Shown: positions 43,874-53,177 of the stretch, piece by piece
Layout of the letters: every line of letters begins with the position of its first letter
Position numbering within the stretch: position 1 is the stretch's first letter
Source: Lachnospira sp900551945
GTDB taxonomy: Bacteria > Bacillota > Clostridia > Lachnospirales > Lachnospiraceae
Reading direction: 5' to 3'
NCBI GenBank assembly: GCA_048380335.1
Contig: DBFCCI010000087.1
Coordinates: 1-64,000 of the forward strand
DNA: 64,000 bases
Program-made: the position numbers and the translations under genes
Notes under the pieces: generated by a model
What the model was told of the DNA's origin: nothing
The model's database searches: none
What the model saw: only the letters and a program-made list of their open reading frames with translations

Positions 43874-45043
43874 ATGGCTAAATGTAAATTAAGATGTGGT
43901 TATACAACAGGAACGTGTGCAGCTATAGCAGCTAAGGCAGCAGTTAAAATGCTTCTTGAAAAAAATGACGTAATACGAGAACAAATAATCACGCCCAATA
44001 AAACAAAGGTAAGTGTAGAAATATTTGATATTGACTATTCAGATACATTTGTTTCTTGTGCAGTAAAAAAAGACGCAGGTGATGACCCCGATGTTACTAA
44101 TGGGATTATGATATATGCAAAGGCTGAATTTATTGACTTTGACAGCGAAAAAGAAATGCAAGATATTAAAATTGTTATTGATGGTGGAATTGGAGTAGGG
44201 CGTGTTACAAAGCTGGGACTTTCTCAAGCTGTTGGAGAAGCCGCAATTAATCCAGTTCCTAAAAAAATGATATATGATGAAGTAAAAAATGTTATTGAAG
44301 AATATAATTCTAAGTATAGTCAAGCTATAAATGGTATAAAAATTACAATTTATGTTCCTAAAGGAGAAGAAATTGCAAAGAAAACATTTAATCCACGACT
44401 TGGAATAGTAGGTGGAATATCTATTTTGGGGACAAGTGGTATTGTAGAGCCTATGAGTGAAAAGGCACTTCTTGAGTCTATTGAAGTTGAAATGAAAGTT
44501 GTAAAAGCATCGGGTGTTAAAAATCTTATAATAACTCCCGGAAATTACGGGGAAGATTTTATTAAAAATACTATGAATTTTGATTTGTCTAATTCGGTAA
44601 AATGTAGTAATTTTGTGGGAGATACAATAGATTTGGCTGTTGATATGGGATTTGAAAGTATACTTCTTGTTGGTCATATGGGAAAGCTTGTAAAGTTGGC
44701 AGCAGGAATAATGAATACACATTCACATCAAGCAGATGGAAGAATGGAGATATTTACAGCCCACAGTGCGTTGTATAATGCACCCGTTGAAGTGTTAAAA
44801 AGTCTTATGGATTGTATTACTACTGATGAAGCTGTAAATATTATAAAGGATTATGATTTTTATGATGATGTAAGAAAAAGTATAATGAAAAGAATTGATT
44901 ATCATATAAAACAACGAGTTAGAAATGAAGTGATTATTGGGGCTGTGTTATTTTCTAATAAATGGGGACTTTTTGGAAAGACAGATATGGCAGATGAAAT
45001 AATATGTAATATAAAGAATGAGAAAGATAACAGTAGTATATAA
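43874..45043 (+). CDS. cbiD: cobalt-precorrin-5B (C1)-methyltransferase
   Basis: CbiD (389 residues) methylates C1 of cobalt-precorrin-5B in the oxygen-independent pathway. Its opening LRCGYTTGTCAAIAAKAA and motifs ITPGNYGEDF, LLVGHMGKLVKLAAGIMNTH and HSHQADGRME are diagnostic. It begins 9 bases after cobT, so the two are coupled. The last five residues and the stop codon (DNSSI*) are encoded by the terminal repeat of a Rep-A element, so the original C terminus may have been replaced. Confidence 0.94.
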   Translation: MAKCKLRCGYTTGTCAAIAAKAAVKMLLEKNDVIREQIITPNKTKVSVEIFDIDYSDTFVSCAVKKDAGDDPDVTNGIMIYAKAEFIDFDSEKEMQDIKIVIDGGIGVGRVTKLGLSQAVGEAAINPVPKKMIYDEVKNVIEEYNSKYSQAINGIKITIYVPKGEEIAKKTFNPRLGIVGGISILGTSGIVEPMSEKALLESIEVEMKVVKASGVKNLIITPGNYGEDFIKNTMNFDLSNSVKCSNFVGDTIDLAVDMGFESILLVGHMGKLVKLAAGIMNTHSHQADGRMEIFTAHSALYNAPVEVLKSLMDCITTDEAVNIIKDYDFYDDVRKSIMKRIDYHIKQRVRNEVIIGAVLFSNKWGLFGKTDMADEIICNIKNEKDNSSI

Positions 45044-45228
45044 ACACACACACCAGTAAAAGTACAATTTTATGTATTTGTATGCCATCGTCAAACAGGT
45101 GTTTTTGCCGTTGTCAAACAAATTCAAAAAATGTTCTTTTAATGGTACATTTAGTTTATATGCTACTGATATCTTTTCTGTAGGTAGTGTGGTGTGCAAT
45201 ATATTATTATAAAGTTTTTGTACTTTTT
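45026..45228. repeat. Rep-A element overlapping the end of cbiD
   Basis: The left arm GATAACAGTAGTATATAAAC begins inside cbiD, and the right arm TTTATATGCTACTGATATC ends at 45173, with an outer TTTTTGTACTTT at 45215-45226. The core shares ACACACACCAGTAAAAGTAC and TTCTTTTAATGGTACATTTA with the copy at 21330. Within it, GCC(A/G)T(C/T)GTCAAACA occurs twice in tandem. The left outer arm is missing, which fits with the element joining the cbiD coding sequence. Confidence 0.85.
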
Positions 45229-45236
45229 ATTATATT

Positions 45237-45318
45237 CTATAAATGAGCAAATACAGAGAAATGCACAAAAATATATTAAAAAATAAAGTAGAATATATTT
45301 TAAATTTGTTTATTTATA
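45237..45318. repeat. Rep-C element, shortened copy, upstream of cbiF
   Basis: It starts CTATAAATGAGCAAAT, continues ATGCACAAAAATATAT, shares AAAAAATAAAGTA-GAATAT with the copy at 54928 and ends in TTTGTTTATTTATA. About 55 bp of the full element are missing. The remaining bases from 45319 to 45424 show only the cbiF ribosome binding site (GAAAGAGG). Confidence 0.7.
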
Positions 45319-45424
45319 TGAATGAATATATAGAAAGAAGTGGGGGTTTATTTGCTGGCGTCGAATTATTTATAAATGCAGTTAAAATGAGTAGTGTTAA
45401 TTAAGATAAGAAAGAGGTTATGAT

Positions 45425-46189
45425 ATGGTACATTTTGTTGGTGCAGGTTCGGGTGCGGTTGATTTGATTACGGTAAGGGGTAAAAAATTAGTTGACAGTG
45501 CAGATGTTGTTATTTATGCGGGTTCGCTTGTTAATGCAGAGCTTTTAAGTGATTGTAAGAAAAATTGTGAAATATATAACAGTGCAACAATGACTTTAGA
45601 ACAAGTTATTGAAGTTATAGAAAATGCTGAAAAATGTGGAAAGATTACAGTTAGGCTTCACACTGGTGACCCTTGTCTCTATGGAGCGATAAGGGAACAA
45701 ATGGATATACTTGATAATAAAAATATTAATTATGATTATTGTCCGGGAGTAAGTTCATTTTGCGGAGCTGCGGCTGCTCTTAATTTGGAGTATACATTGC
45801 CTGATGTGTCTCAATCTGTTGTAATTACTCGCATGGAGGGAAGAACAAGTGTGCCTGAGCTTGAAAGTATTGAAGAATGGGCAAGACACAAGTCTACAAT
45901 GGTAATATTTCTTAGTATGGGACTTTTAGAGGAGTTGGAAAAAAGGTTGATAAAGGGTGGCTATTCAAAGGATACGCCTGCTGCTATAGTGTATAAAGCA
46001 ACTTGGAGTGATGAGAAAACATTCCGCTGTACTGTATCAACTATTAATAAAACAGCTAAAGAAAATGGTATTACAAAGACAGCACTTGTAATTGTGGGTG
46101 ATGTGCTTAATAGTGTATATAGTCGTTCAAAGTTGTATAATCCTGAATTTAGTACAGAGTATCGTAGGGCAATAAGTGAAGAATATTAA
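45425..46189 (+). CDS. cbiF: cobalt-precorrin-4 C(11)-methyltransferase
   Basis: CbiF/CobM (254 residues) methylates C11 of cobalt-precorrin-4. The tetrapyrrole-methylase fold is clear: HFVGAGSGAVDLITVRG at the start, ADVVIYAGSLVNAELL, RLHTGDPCLYGAIREQMDIL, CPGVSSFCGAAAALNLEYTL and a C-terminal KTALVIVGDVL. The pattern GAGSGA and AGSLV distinguishes CbiF from the other methylases. It starts a sub-cluster with cbiH and cbiET. Confidence 0.93.
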   Translation: MVHFVGAGSGAVDLITVRGKKLVDSADVVIYAGSLVNAELLSDCKKNCEIYNSATMTLEQVIEVIENAEKCGKITVRLHTGDPCLYGAIREQMDILDNKNINYDYCPGVSSFCGAAAALNLEYTLPDVSQSVVITRMEGRTSVPELESIEEWARHKSTMVIFLSMGLLEELEKRLIKGGYSKDTPAAIVYKATWSDEKTFRCTVSTINKTAKENGITKTALVIVGDVLNSVYSRSKLYNPEFSTEYRRAISEEY

Positions 46190-46226
46190 TATATAGTTAA
46201 GTAAATATTTAGGAAGGGCTGTGATT

Positions 46227-46955
46227 ATGAATAAGTTATATATTGTAGGAATTGGACCGGGAGAGTATGAAGGGCTTACTATTAAGGCTGATAACGTGTT
46301 AAAGTCTTGTGATGTAATTGTAGGTTATACAGTTTATGCTGACCTTGTAAGAAAATATTATCCCAATAAAAAATTTATAGAAACTCCAATGAGAAAAGAA
46401 GTTGAGCGATGTCGCATGGCGTATGAGCAGGCTATGGCAGGCAATAGTACCGCAATTGTTTGTAGTGGTGACGCAGGTGTGTATGGTATGGCTAGTATTA
46501 TGTATGAGCTTAACAGTGAATATCCACAGGTTGAGCTTGAAGTTATTGAAGGTGTTACAGCAGTTCTTTCTGGTAGTAGTGTGTTAGGTGCGCCTATTTC
46601 ACATGATTTTGCTGTTATAAGTTTAAGTGATTTGCTTACACCATGGGAAACTATTGAGCAGAGATTAGAAAGTGTTTCAAAGGCTGATTTTTGCATAGGT
46701 ATTTACAATCCGTCTAGTAAAAAAAGACATGATTATCTTAGGAAAGCTTGTGAAATACTTTTAAAATATAAGTCAAAAGATACTATTTGTGGTTATGTTA
46801 AAAATATAGGTCGAGATGGAGAAAATTATAAAATAATGACACTTAATGAGCTTATGAATGAACAAACTGATATGTTTACAACGGTATTTGTAGGCAACAG
46901 TCAGACAAAAGTTATTAATGGCAAAATGGTTACACCTAGAGGATATACATATTAA
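46227..46955 (+). CDS. cbiH: cobalt-precorrin-3B C(17)-methyltransferase
   Basis: CbiH/CobJ (242 residues) methylates C17 and helps close the ring in cobalt-precorrin-3. The start is ATG 46227 behind AGGAAGG; a GTG 6 bases upstream is possible. It shows LYIVGIGPGEYEGLTIKADN, CDVIVGYTVYADLVRKYYP, IVCSGDAGVYGMASIMYEL, EGVTAVLSGSSVLGAPISHD and FCIGIYNPSSKKR. CbiG, usually next door, is not found, and this protein is not a fusion with it. Confidence 0.93.
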   Translation: MNKLYIVGIGPGEYEGLTIKADNVLKSCDVIVGYTVYADLVRKYYPNKKFIETPMRKEVERCRMAYEQAMAGNSTAIVCSGDAGVYGMASIMYELNSEYPQVELEVIEGVTAVLSGSSVLGAPISHDFAVISLSDLLTPWETIEQRLESVSKADFCIGIYNPSSKKRHDYLRKACEILLKYKSKDTICGYVKNIGRDGENYKIMTLNELMNEQTDMFTTVFVGNSQTKVINGKMVTPRGYTY

Positions 46956-46987
46956 AAATAATAATTACGAAGAAAAGAGAAAGCTTT

Positions 46988-48214
46988 ATGGATAATAAAC
47001 AAATAGTATATCTTGTTGGAATAGGAATGGGAAATGTAGAAAATTATACAAAGGAAGCTATAAAAATTATATCTACATCTGATATTCTTATTGGAGCAGA
47101 AAGAATGATAAACTCAGCTAAAAAGTTGAAAAAAACGGACATTTTTGAAAATAAAAAAGTGTTTATATCATATAAGCCTAACGAGATAAAGGACATTTTA
47201 AGTAAAAATGAATTTACGCAGGCAGTAGTAATATTATCGGGGGATACAGGCTTTTACAGTGGTGCTAAGAAGTTGGAAAGTATACTTTTTGAATATGATG
47301 TAAGAGTAGTCGCTGGAATATCTAGTGTGGCTTATTTTTGTAGTAAGATAGGTCAGTCTTGGGATAATGCTGAGATTGTAAGTTGTCATGGTAAACAGGT
47401 CAATCTTATTTCTAGAATTTTAAGAAATGAAAAGACATTTGCACTTCTTGATGGCAAGGAAAGTCTAAACAAGCTTTGTGAAAAACTTGTATATTATAAT
47501 GTAGATGTAAAGCTTTATGTTGGGATTAATTTATCATATCAAGATGAGCGCATTATAACGGGAAGCCCTAAAGAGTTAATAAATATTGATACGGGAAGTC
47601 TTGTTGTAGTGTTTATAGTTAATGAAAATAGTATTGATAGGATTTGTTATAGTATAAAAGATGAAGACTTTATAAGAGATAAAGTTCCTATGACGAAAAG
47701 GGATGTGAGAGCTTTAAGTATTTCAAAGTTAGGGCTTAAAAATAATTCTATTGTGTATGATATTGGTGCAGGGAGTGGTTCGGTATCAATTGAAACGGCT
47801 ATGCAGTCACCAGATATTTTAGTATATGCTGTTGAAAAAAATGAATTGGCAGTTGAACTTATTGAAAAAAATAAGAGAAAATTTGTGATAGATAATGTTG
47901 TTGTCATTCATGGAAAAGCACCTGAAGCTATAGAAAATTTGCCAATGCCAGATTGTGTATTTATAGGTGGCAGTACAGGAAATATAAGAAGTATTATAGA
48001 AAAGGTATTTGAGAAGAATAGCAAGTGTAATGTGGTGGTTAATACTGTAACACTTGATACACTTTCGGAAATTGTAAATATATTAAAGGCGCATAAGGAA
48101 TATAAGGCAGAGATTACGCAGGTGCAGGCTTCTCATTCTTTTGAAGTGGGAGATTATATGATGATGAGAGGAGATAATCCGGTGTATATTATTAATATTT
48201 GCGTGATGACATAA
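46988..48214 (+). CDS. cbiET: CbiE-CbiT fusion: precorrin-6Y C5,15-methyltransferase (decarboxylating)
   Basis: This 408-residue protein joins two enzymes. The N-terminal half (about residues 1-205) is CbiE, a tetrapyrrole methylase for C5, with YLVGIGMGNVENYTKEAIK, VVILSGDTGFYSGAKKLES and GISSVAYFCSKIG. The C-terminal half (about 215-408) is CbiT, a Rossmann-type methylase that methylates C15 and decarboxylates C12, with MTKRDVRALSISKLGL and SIVYDIGAGSGSVSIETA. The fusion equals CobL of the aerobic pathway. It follows cbiH after 32 bases. Confidence 0.93.
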   Translation: MDNKQIVYLVGIGMGNVENYTKEAIKIISTSDILIGAERMINSAKKLKKTDIFENKKVFISYKPNEIKDILSKNEFTQAVVILSGDTGFYSGAKKLESILFEYDVRVVAGISSVAYFCSKIGQSWDNAEIVSCHGKQVNLISRILRNEKTFALLDGKESLNKLCEKLVYYNVDVKLYVGINLSYQDERIITGSPKELINIDTGSLVVVFIVNENSIDRICYSIKDEDFIRDKVPMTKRDVRALSISKLGLKNNSIVYDIGAGSGSVSIETAMQSPDILVYAVEKNELAVELIEKNKRKFVIDNVVVIHGKAPEAIENLPMPDCVFIGGSTGNIRSIIEKVFEKNSKCNVVVNTVTLDTLSEIVNILKAHKEYKAEITQVQASHSFEVGDYMMMRGDNPVYIINICVMT

Positions 48215-48268
48215 GAAAACTAATATGATATTTATGTTGTGGTTGGTTATACAGATTTATATTAATAA

Positions 48269-48409
48269 CTATAAATGAGCAAATCTAAAATATTGCACAA
48301 TGTTGTATATACCGCAAAGAGATATTATACTTAATTTTTAAAAATATGTTTTAAGTGCAAACAAAAAGAAAATATTTTTGTGCAAATTTGTGTAGTTGTT
48401 CATTTGTAA
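48269..48409. repeat. Rep-C element, full copy, upstream of cbiA
   Basis: The left end is CTATAAATGAGCAAATCTAA and continues ATATTGCACAATGTT. The right end is the inverse form, ATTTTTGTGCAAATTTGTGT with TTGTTCATTTGT. Read in reverse complement it aligns along its whole 140 bp with the copy at 54928, including TTAAGTATAATAT in the middle. It fills most of the 294-base gap between cbiET and cbiA. Confidence 0.8.
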
Positions 48410-48508
48410 TTAATAAGTTTTTTGAGAGTTTGAGAAAATATTAGATTGGTTTTATGTTGTAAGTGTTTCTTGTTGTGATATATTATATAAAGTGATGGAG
48501 TAATTGAA

Positions 48509-50059
48509 GTGAGTAATAGCAATAAGTTGGTTAAGAAGAAGTTGCCGAGGGTTATGTTTGCGGGGACTAATAGTGGGTGTGGGAAGACTTCTATTGTTTG
48601 TGGGATTTTGTGGACTCTTAAATGTATGGGCGTGAGTTGTTCTTCTGTGAAGTGTGGACCTGATTATATTGACCCTATGTTTCACAGTCAGATATTTGGT
48701 ATTCCTTCTCAAAATATTGATATGTTTTTTTGTAATAGTAAGCAAAATTTATATCTTATGTCAGAAAATGCTAAGGCTACTGATATTACTGTAATGGAAG
48801 GAGTAATGGGGTATTTTGATGGTTTTGCTATGGATAGTGTAGTTGCTAGTTCTTATGATGTTGCGTATAATACTAATACTCCTGTTGTGCTTATTGTAAA
48901 TGCAAAGGGGATGGGGTTATCAGTTGTATCGGTTATTGAAGGTTTTTTAAAATTTGATACAAAAAGTAATTGTAAGTGTGTAAAAAATAACTGTATAAAA
49001 GGGGTTATTTTAAATAATATTTCTAGTATGACGGGTAATATGCTTTCTAAGGTTATTGAAGAAAGAACAGGAATTAAAGTATTAGGTTGTGTGCCAAATA
49101 TTTCTGATTGTCATTTTGAAACTAGACATTTGGGGCTTGTGACTCCATTTGAACAAGAAAATATAAAAAAAACAATTGAAAAAATCGGACATATAATTAA
49201 AGAAAATGTTGATATTAATGCTATTATAGAGCTTGCTAACAGTGCAGTTGATGTTGAAGTCGATATGCCGAATGAATGGAAAAAATATATTGACGATGAC
49301 ATTTTAAAAGAGCAAAGTTGTAATAATAGTATAAGTGAATTTGATTTGCAAAATAGCAATTATGATGTGAATTTAGGTAGACAAGTTAGTGGTGAAATTG
49401 TTAATAATAAAAAAGAAAAGCATTTATTAAATGTTGCACTTGCTTGGGATAATGCGTTTTGCTTTTATTACAAGGATAATATTGAGTTATTAAAAAAGCT
49501 AGGGTGTAGGATAAATACATTTAGCCCAATTAAAGACAAAGTACTTCCAAAAGACACTGATATTATACTGCTTGGTGGGGGGTATCCAGAAGTTTATGGA
49601 GAGCAACTTTCACAAAATAAAGCAATGTTAAATTCTATAAAAAATGCCATTGAAAGCGGAGTATATTGTCTTGCGGAATGTGGTGGTTTTATGTATCTTC
49701 ACGAACAGCTTGAATGTGAGAATGGAAAAGTTTATAATATGGTGGGTGTAATTAAGGGGAAGTCCTTTAATACAAAGCACCTTGTAAGGTTTGGATATAT
49801 TTCAATTAAAGATATAAATTCTAACAACACTTTAATAAAAGGACATGAATTTCACTATTGGGATAGTACGAACAATGGAAGTTCTTTTGTTGCTGTTAAA
49901 CCGTCTGGTAAGAGAAGTTGGGAGTGTATCCATGCAGCTAAGAATTACATTGTAGGTTATCCACATCTTTATTATTATTCAAATATTGAGTTTATAAGCA
50001 ATTTTCTTGAAAGCTGTAGGAATAGTAAACTACATGATAAATTTATAGCTGATGAGTAA
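48509..50059 (+). CDS. cbiA: cobyrinate a,c-diamide synthase
   Basis: CbiA/CobB (516 residues) amidates the a and c side chains of cobyrinic acid with glutamine. The start is GTG 48509, with GATGGAG upstream. The N-terminal ATPase half has PRVMFAGTNSGCGKTSIVCG, SVKCGPDYIDPMFHSQIFG and MEGVMGYFDG. The glutamine amidotransferase half has LLGGGYPEVYGEQLSQN, the catalytic Cys in LAECGGFMYLHEQL and a final His in KGHEFHYWD. A 60-residue insert rich in Asn, Asp and Ser near residues 265-310 makes it longer than usual. Confidence 0.93.
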   Translation: MSNSNKLVKKKLPRVMFAGTNSGCGKTSIVCGILWTLKCMGVSCSSVKCGPDYIDPMFHSQIFGIPSQNIDMFFCNSKQNLYLMSENAKATDITVMEGVMGYFDGFAMDSVVASSYDVAYNTNTPVVLIVNAKGMGLSVVSVIEGFLKFDTKSNCKCVKNNCIKGVILNNISSMTGNMLSKVIEERTGIKVLGCVPNISDCHFETRHLGLVTPFEQENIKKTIEKIGHIIKENVDINAIIELANSAVDVEVDMPNEWKKYIDDDILKEQSCNNSISEFDLQNSNYDVNLGRQVSGEIVNNKKEKHLLNVALAWDNAFCFYYKDNIELLKKLGCRINTFSPIKDKVLPKDTDIILLGGGYPEVYGEQLSQNKAMLNSIKNAIESGVYCLAECGGFMYLHEQLECENGKVYNMVGVIKGKSFNTKHLVRFGYISIKDINSNNTLIKGHEFHYWDSTNNGSSFVAVKPSGKRSWECIHAAKNYIVGYPHLYYYSNIEFISNFLESCRNSKLHDKFIADE

Positions 50060-50165
50060 ATGTTAATTAAAAATATAGAGCAAAGGTCAGGGGGTGAAAA
50101 TTACTTATAAATACTTTCTTTATTGATAATGAATACACAGTTAATAAATTTATTAGGAGAATATT

Positions 50166-50699
50166 ATGTTTGTTGTAATATCAGGGGCTAGTGGAAGTGG
50201 TAAATCTGAATATGCTGAAAGTCAAGCTGTAGGTCTTTCAAATAAAGATAATACACAGCTTGTATATATAGCGACGATGATGGCATTTGATGAGGAGGCT
50301 AGAGCAAAGATTAAAAGACACCGCCTTATGAGAAAGGACAAGGGATTTGCAACTATTGAGTGTTTTTATGGACTTAAGGGTGTTAAGTTAAACAGTAATT
50401 GCACTGTTCTTCTTGATTGTATGTCTAATCTTGTGGCAAATGAGATGTTTAATGAAAACGGTGCAGGGCAGCAGACGGTTTCTGAAGTTATGGTGGGGAT
50501 TGATAATATTTTAACACAAGCTAAAAATGTTGTTATCGTAACAAATGAAGTGTTTAGTGATGGTTGTGAGTATGATGACACTACCTTGCGTTATATAGCT
50601 TATCTTGGCAGTATTAATAAAGAAATGGCAAAGAAGGCTGATGTTGTAACTGAGGTTGTGTATGGGATACCAATCAATTATAAAGTTAATTCAATATAA
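50166..50699 (+). CDS. cobU: adenosylcobinamide kinase / adenosylcobinamide-phosphate guanylyltransferase
   Basis: CobU (177 residues) phosphorylates adenosylcobinamide and then transfers GMP to it. The P-loop VISGASGSGKSEYAE is at residues 4-18. The guanylation histidine motif IKRHRLMRKDKGFATIE is at about 52-68. The later VLLDCMSNLVANEM and VVIVTNEVFSDG are present. The last third departs from the standard CobU end (no EVGxGIVP), a motif carried instead by the second CobU-like protein at 51706. Confidence 0.9.
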   Translation: MFVVISGASGSGKSEYAESQAVGLSNKDNTQLVYIATMMAFDEEARAKIKRHRLMRKDKGFATIECFYGLKGVKLNSNCTVLLDCMSNLVANEMFNENGAGQQTVSEVMVGIDNILTQAKNVVIVTNEVFSDGCEYDDTTLRYIAYLGSINKEMAKKADVVTEVVYGIPINYKVNSI

Positions 50700-50746
50700 A
50701 GTGAGTTGAAAGTTTTACAAAATATTAATAAAAGAAGGGATATGTT

Positions 50747-51502
50747 ATGCAGTCATTGATTATTGCACTTGCTATGTATTCTAAAATACCAGTACCACAA
50801 ATTGAATGGAATAAAAAAAATATGAAATATGCGTTGTGTTTTTTTCCCGTTGTTGGTGTAATAATAGGAATAGCACAATATCTTTTTTTTATGGCGTGTG
50901 ATAATTTGGGAATGGGAGTATTATTTAAAAGTCTTATAGCAAGTGTAATACCAGTTGTAATAACTGGTGGAATACATATTGATGGATACCTTGATACCGT
51001 AGATGGTATTTGTTCTTATGCAGACAAAGAAAAAAGGCTTGAAATCTTAAAAGACCCTAATTCGGGGGCATTTGCAATTATATATGGAATAGTGTATTTT
51101 ATATGCTGTGTGGCTTGTTTTAGTGAGCTTGATAGAAATAGATTAGTATTTGTATGTATAGGTTACGTTGTATCAAGAACGTTAAGTGCGTTAAGTATTG
51201 CAGCATTTCCTAAGGCAAAAAATACAGGGCTTGTTTCTGCATTTCAAGATGGTGCGCATAGAAGAAATGTTGCTATTATAACAAGTATTTGTTTTATAGT
51301 TGAGCTTGTAATAACTACTTTAATTGGTGGAATATTAGCTGGAGTTATTATGGGTATTGGAGCTTTAGGAATATTTTTTATGCACTATAGACTTTGTATG
51401 AAAAAATTCGGTGGTATAACAGGCGACCTTGCAGGGTTCTTTCTTCAAATATGCGAGCTTGTGATATTGTTTTTATTTATGGTGTTATGTAAATATAGTT
51501 AA
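50747..51502 (+). CDS. cobS: adenosylcobinamide-GDP ribazoletransferase (cobalamin synthase)
   Basis: CobS (251 residues) is the integral membrane enzyme that joins adenosylcobinamide-GDP with alpha-ribazole. The start region ALAMYSKIPVPQIEWNKKNM and the conserved GGIHIDGYLDTVDGICSYAD with its metal-binding Asp residues are intact, as is RRNVAI and the C-terminal KKFGGITGDLAGFFLQICEL. About six membrane spans are visible. An AGAAGGGAT site precedes the ATG. Confidence 0.93.
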   Translation: MQSLIIALAMYSKIPVPQIEWNKKNMKYALCFFPVVGVIIGIAQYLFFMACDNLGMGVLFKSLIASVIPVVITGGIHIDGYLDTVDGICSYADKEKRLEILKDPNSGAFAIIYGIVYFICCVACFSELDRNRLVFVCIGYVVSRTLSALSIAAFPKAKNTGLVSAFQDGAHRRNVAIITSICFIVELVITTLIGGILAGVIMGIGALGIFFMHYRLCMKKFGGITGDLAGFFLQICELVILFLFMVLCKYS

Positions 51503-51705
51503 TTGTATTTTTAATATTATTAAATTGTTTTTTGATTTTTAATTTAAAAAGCAATGTTTTTTTGTATTAAGAAAAGGCTATAAGTATTTTATAATAGAAT
51601 ATGTTATTTTTTGAAATTTTATTTATGCGAACAAGATTATAAAGTCTAGGTTTGCATAATATTTGACAAGTGTTGAGATAACTTTAGAAAAGAGAGATAT
51701 AAAGA

Positions 51706-52140
51706 ATGAAAAAAATTCTTATAATTGGTGGTGCTTCACAAGGAAAAACTGAGTTTGCAGTAAAACATTTTAATGAGTTTGTAAATGTACAAGAAAGTCT
51801 AATTGATAAGAATGGTATTAAAAATATTAGTAATGGTGATAATGATAAGATTTTTGATACTAAATATCAAAAGCTATATAATGGTATTTTTTTAGATGAT
51901 TTTCATTTAATTATGAAAAATATGCTTGAAAATAATGTTGATTATCAACAGTTTGTTACAGAGTTGACAAACGTTGATGGCTGGCTTGTTATTTCAAATG
52001 AGATAGGTAGTGGCATAGTTCCAATTGATAAAAAGGACAGGTTGTGGCGTGAACAGACTGGAAGAATGTTGACAAAGATTGCAAGTCAGGCTGATGAAGT
52101 GTATAGAGTATTTAGCGGTATACCACAAAAAATAAAATAG
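51706..52140 (+). CDS. second CobU-like protein lacking the guanylylation histidine
   Basis: This 144-residue protein resembles a cut-down CobU. It has the P-loop KKILIIGGASQGKTEFAVKH and the standard CobU tail SNEIGSGIVPIDKKDRLWRE followed by QTGRMLTKIASQADEVYRV, but no IxxHRxxR motif for GMP transfer and a shortened middle. It could retain kinase activity, bind nucleotide for regulation, or pair with the full CobU at 50166, whose own tail is atypical. Start and site (AGAGAGAT) are good. It lies between cobS and cbiB. The 200 bases upstream hold no gene. Confidence 0.8.
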   Translation: MKKILIIGGASQGKTEFAVKHFNEFVNVQESLIDKNGIKNISNGDNDKIFDTKYQKLYNGIFLDDFHLIMKNMLENNVDYQQFVTELTNVDGWLVISNEIGSGIVPIDKKDRLWREQTGRMLTKIASQADEVYRVFSGIPQKIK

Positions 52141-52214
52141 TGAGTTATTGTAAATATGATAATTCAAATTACAGTAAGTTAAAAAAGTGATTAAATACGA
52201 TAAATGGAGAAATT

Positions 52215-53177
52215 ATGTTTGAAGCTTGTATAATTGGTTTTTTTATTGATTTGGTGCTTGGTGACCCTTATTGGTTTACACTTCACCCTATAAGACTGAT
52301 AGGCAGACTTATATCATTTATGGAAAAGCTTACAAGAAAGCTATTTCCAGATACTAATAAAGGCTGTCTTTGGGCAGGTAGTGTTACGGCAATTGTGGTA
52401 ACATTTATATCGACCGCTATTCCGGCTGTTATTATTATATGGTGTAATAGTATAAATTACTGGCTTAGTCTAGCTGTTCAAAGTATTATGTGTTATTTTA
52501 TCTTTGCATTAAAATCCCTAAAAACAGAAAGTATGAAGGTGTATTATGCTTTGGAAAATGAAGGACTAGAAGCAGGAAGAAAAGCTGTTTCAATGATTGT
52601 TGGCAGAGATACAGACTGCCTTGACGAACAAGGGGTAATTAAGGCTGCTATAGAAACTGTTGCTGAAAATTCGAGTGATGGTATTATAGCACCACTTACC
52701 TTTATGATGCTTGGTGGGCCAATAGCTGGCTTTTTTTATAAGGCAATTAACACAATGGATTCTATGATTGGTTATAAAAATGAAAAATATCTTTATTTTG
52801 GGCGAGTTGCAGCGAAAGCAGACGATGTTGTAAACTTTATTCCTGCAAGACTTTCGGCGATTTTTATGATGTCGGCTGCTTTTATAATGCCAGGTTTTGA
52901 TGGCAAAGGAAGTGTGCGTATATTTAAACGTGACAGAATGAAAAGTTCTAGTCCTAATTCAGCACAGACAGAAGCGGTGTGTGCAGGGGCTATGGATATT
53001 GAGCTTTTAGGTGATGCGTATTATTTTGGGGTGCTTCATAAGAAACAGACAATAGGCGACCCTATACGAAAAATTGAAAGGAAAATGATTGTAGAAGTTA
53101 ATAGGCTTTTATATGGGACAGTAATACTTGCGATGGTGGTGTTTTCTATTATTAAGTTTATGTGGAAAATGATATGA
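52215..53177 (+). CDS. cbiB: adenosylcobinamide-phosphate synthase
   Basis: CbiB/CobD-type enzyme (320 residues), a membrane protein that attaches aminopropanol phosphate to adenosylcobyric acid. The opening IGFFIDLVLGDPYWFTLHPI and RLIGRLISFME, then IVGRDTDCLDEQGVIKAAIE, TVAENSSDGIIAPLTFMMLG and KADDVVNFIPARLSAIFM, are typical. PNSAQTEAVCAGAMDIELLG is near the end. The last residues KMI and the TGA are encoded by the left end of a Rep-B element. In the family the end is variable, so activity should not suffer. Confidence 0.93.
   Translation: MFEACIIGFFIDLVLGDPYWFTLHPIRLIGRLISFMEKLTRKLFPDTNKGCLWAGSVTAIVVTFISTAIPAVIIIWCNSINYWLSLAVQSIMCYFIFALKSLKTESMKVYYALENEGLEAGRKAVSMIVGRDTDCLDEQGVIKAAIETVAENSSDGIIAPLTFMMLGGPIAGFFYKAINTMDSMIGYKNEKYLYFGRVAAKADDVVNFIPARLSAIFMMSAAFIMPGFDGKGSVRIFKRDRMKSSSPNSAQTEAVCAGAMDIELLGDAYYFGVLHKKQTIGDPIRKIERKMIVEVNRLLYGTVILAMVVFSIIKFMWKMI

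Noticed and set aside
44039..44722. A 227-codon minus-strand open frame within cbiD
   Set aside because: It is an antisense shadow, rich in Tyr, Cys and Phe, without start signals.
45070..45130. Tandem words with GTCAAACA that looked like the start of a CRISPR-like array
   Set aside because: Only two imperfect copies occur, inside a Rep-A element, with no spacers and no cas genes.
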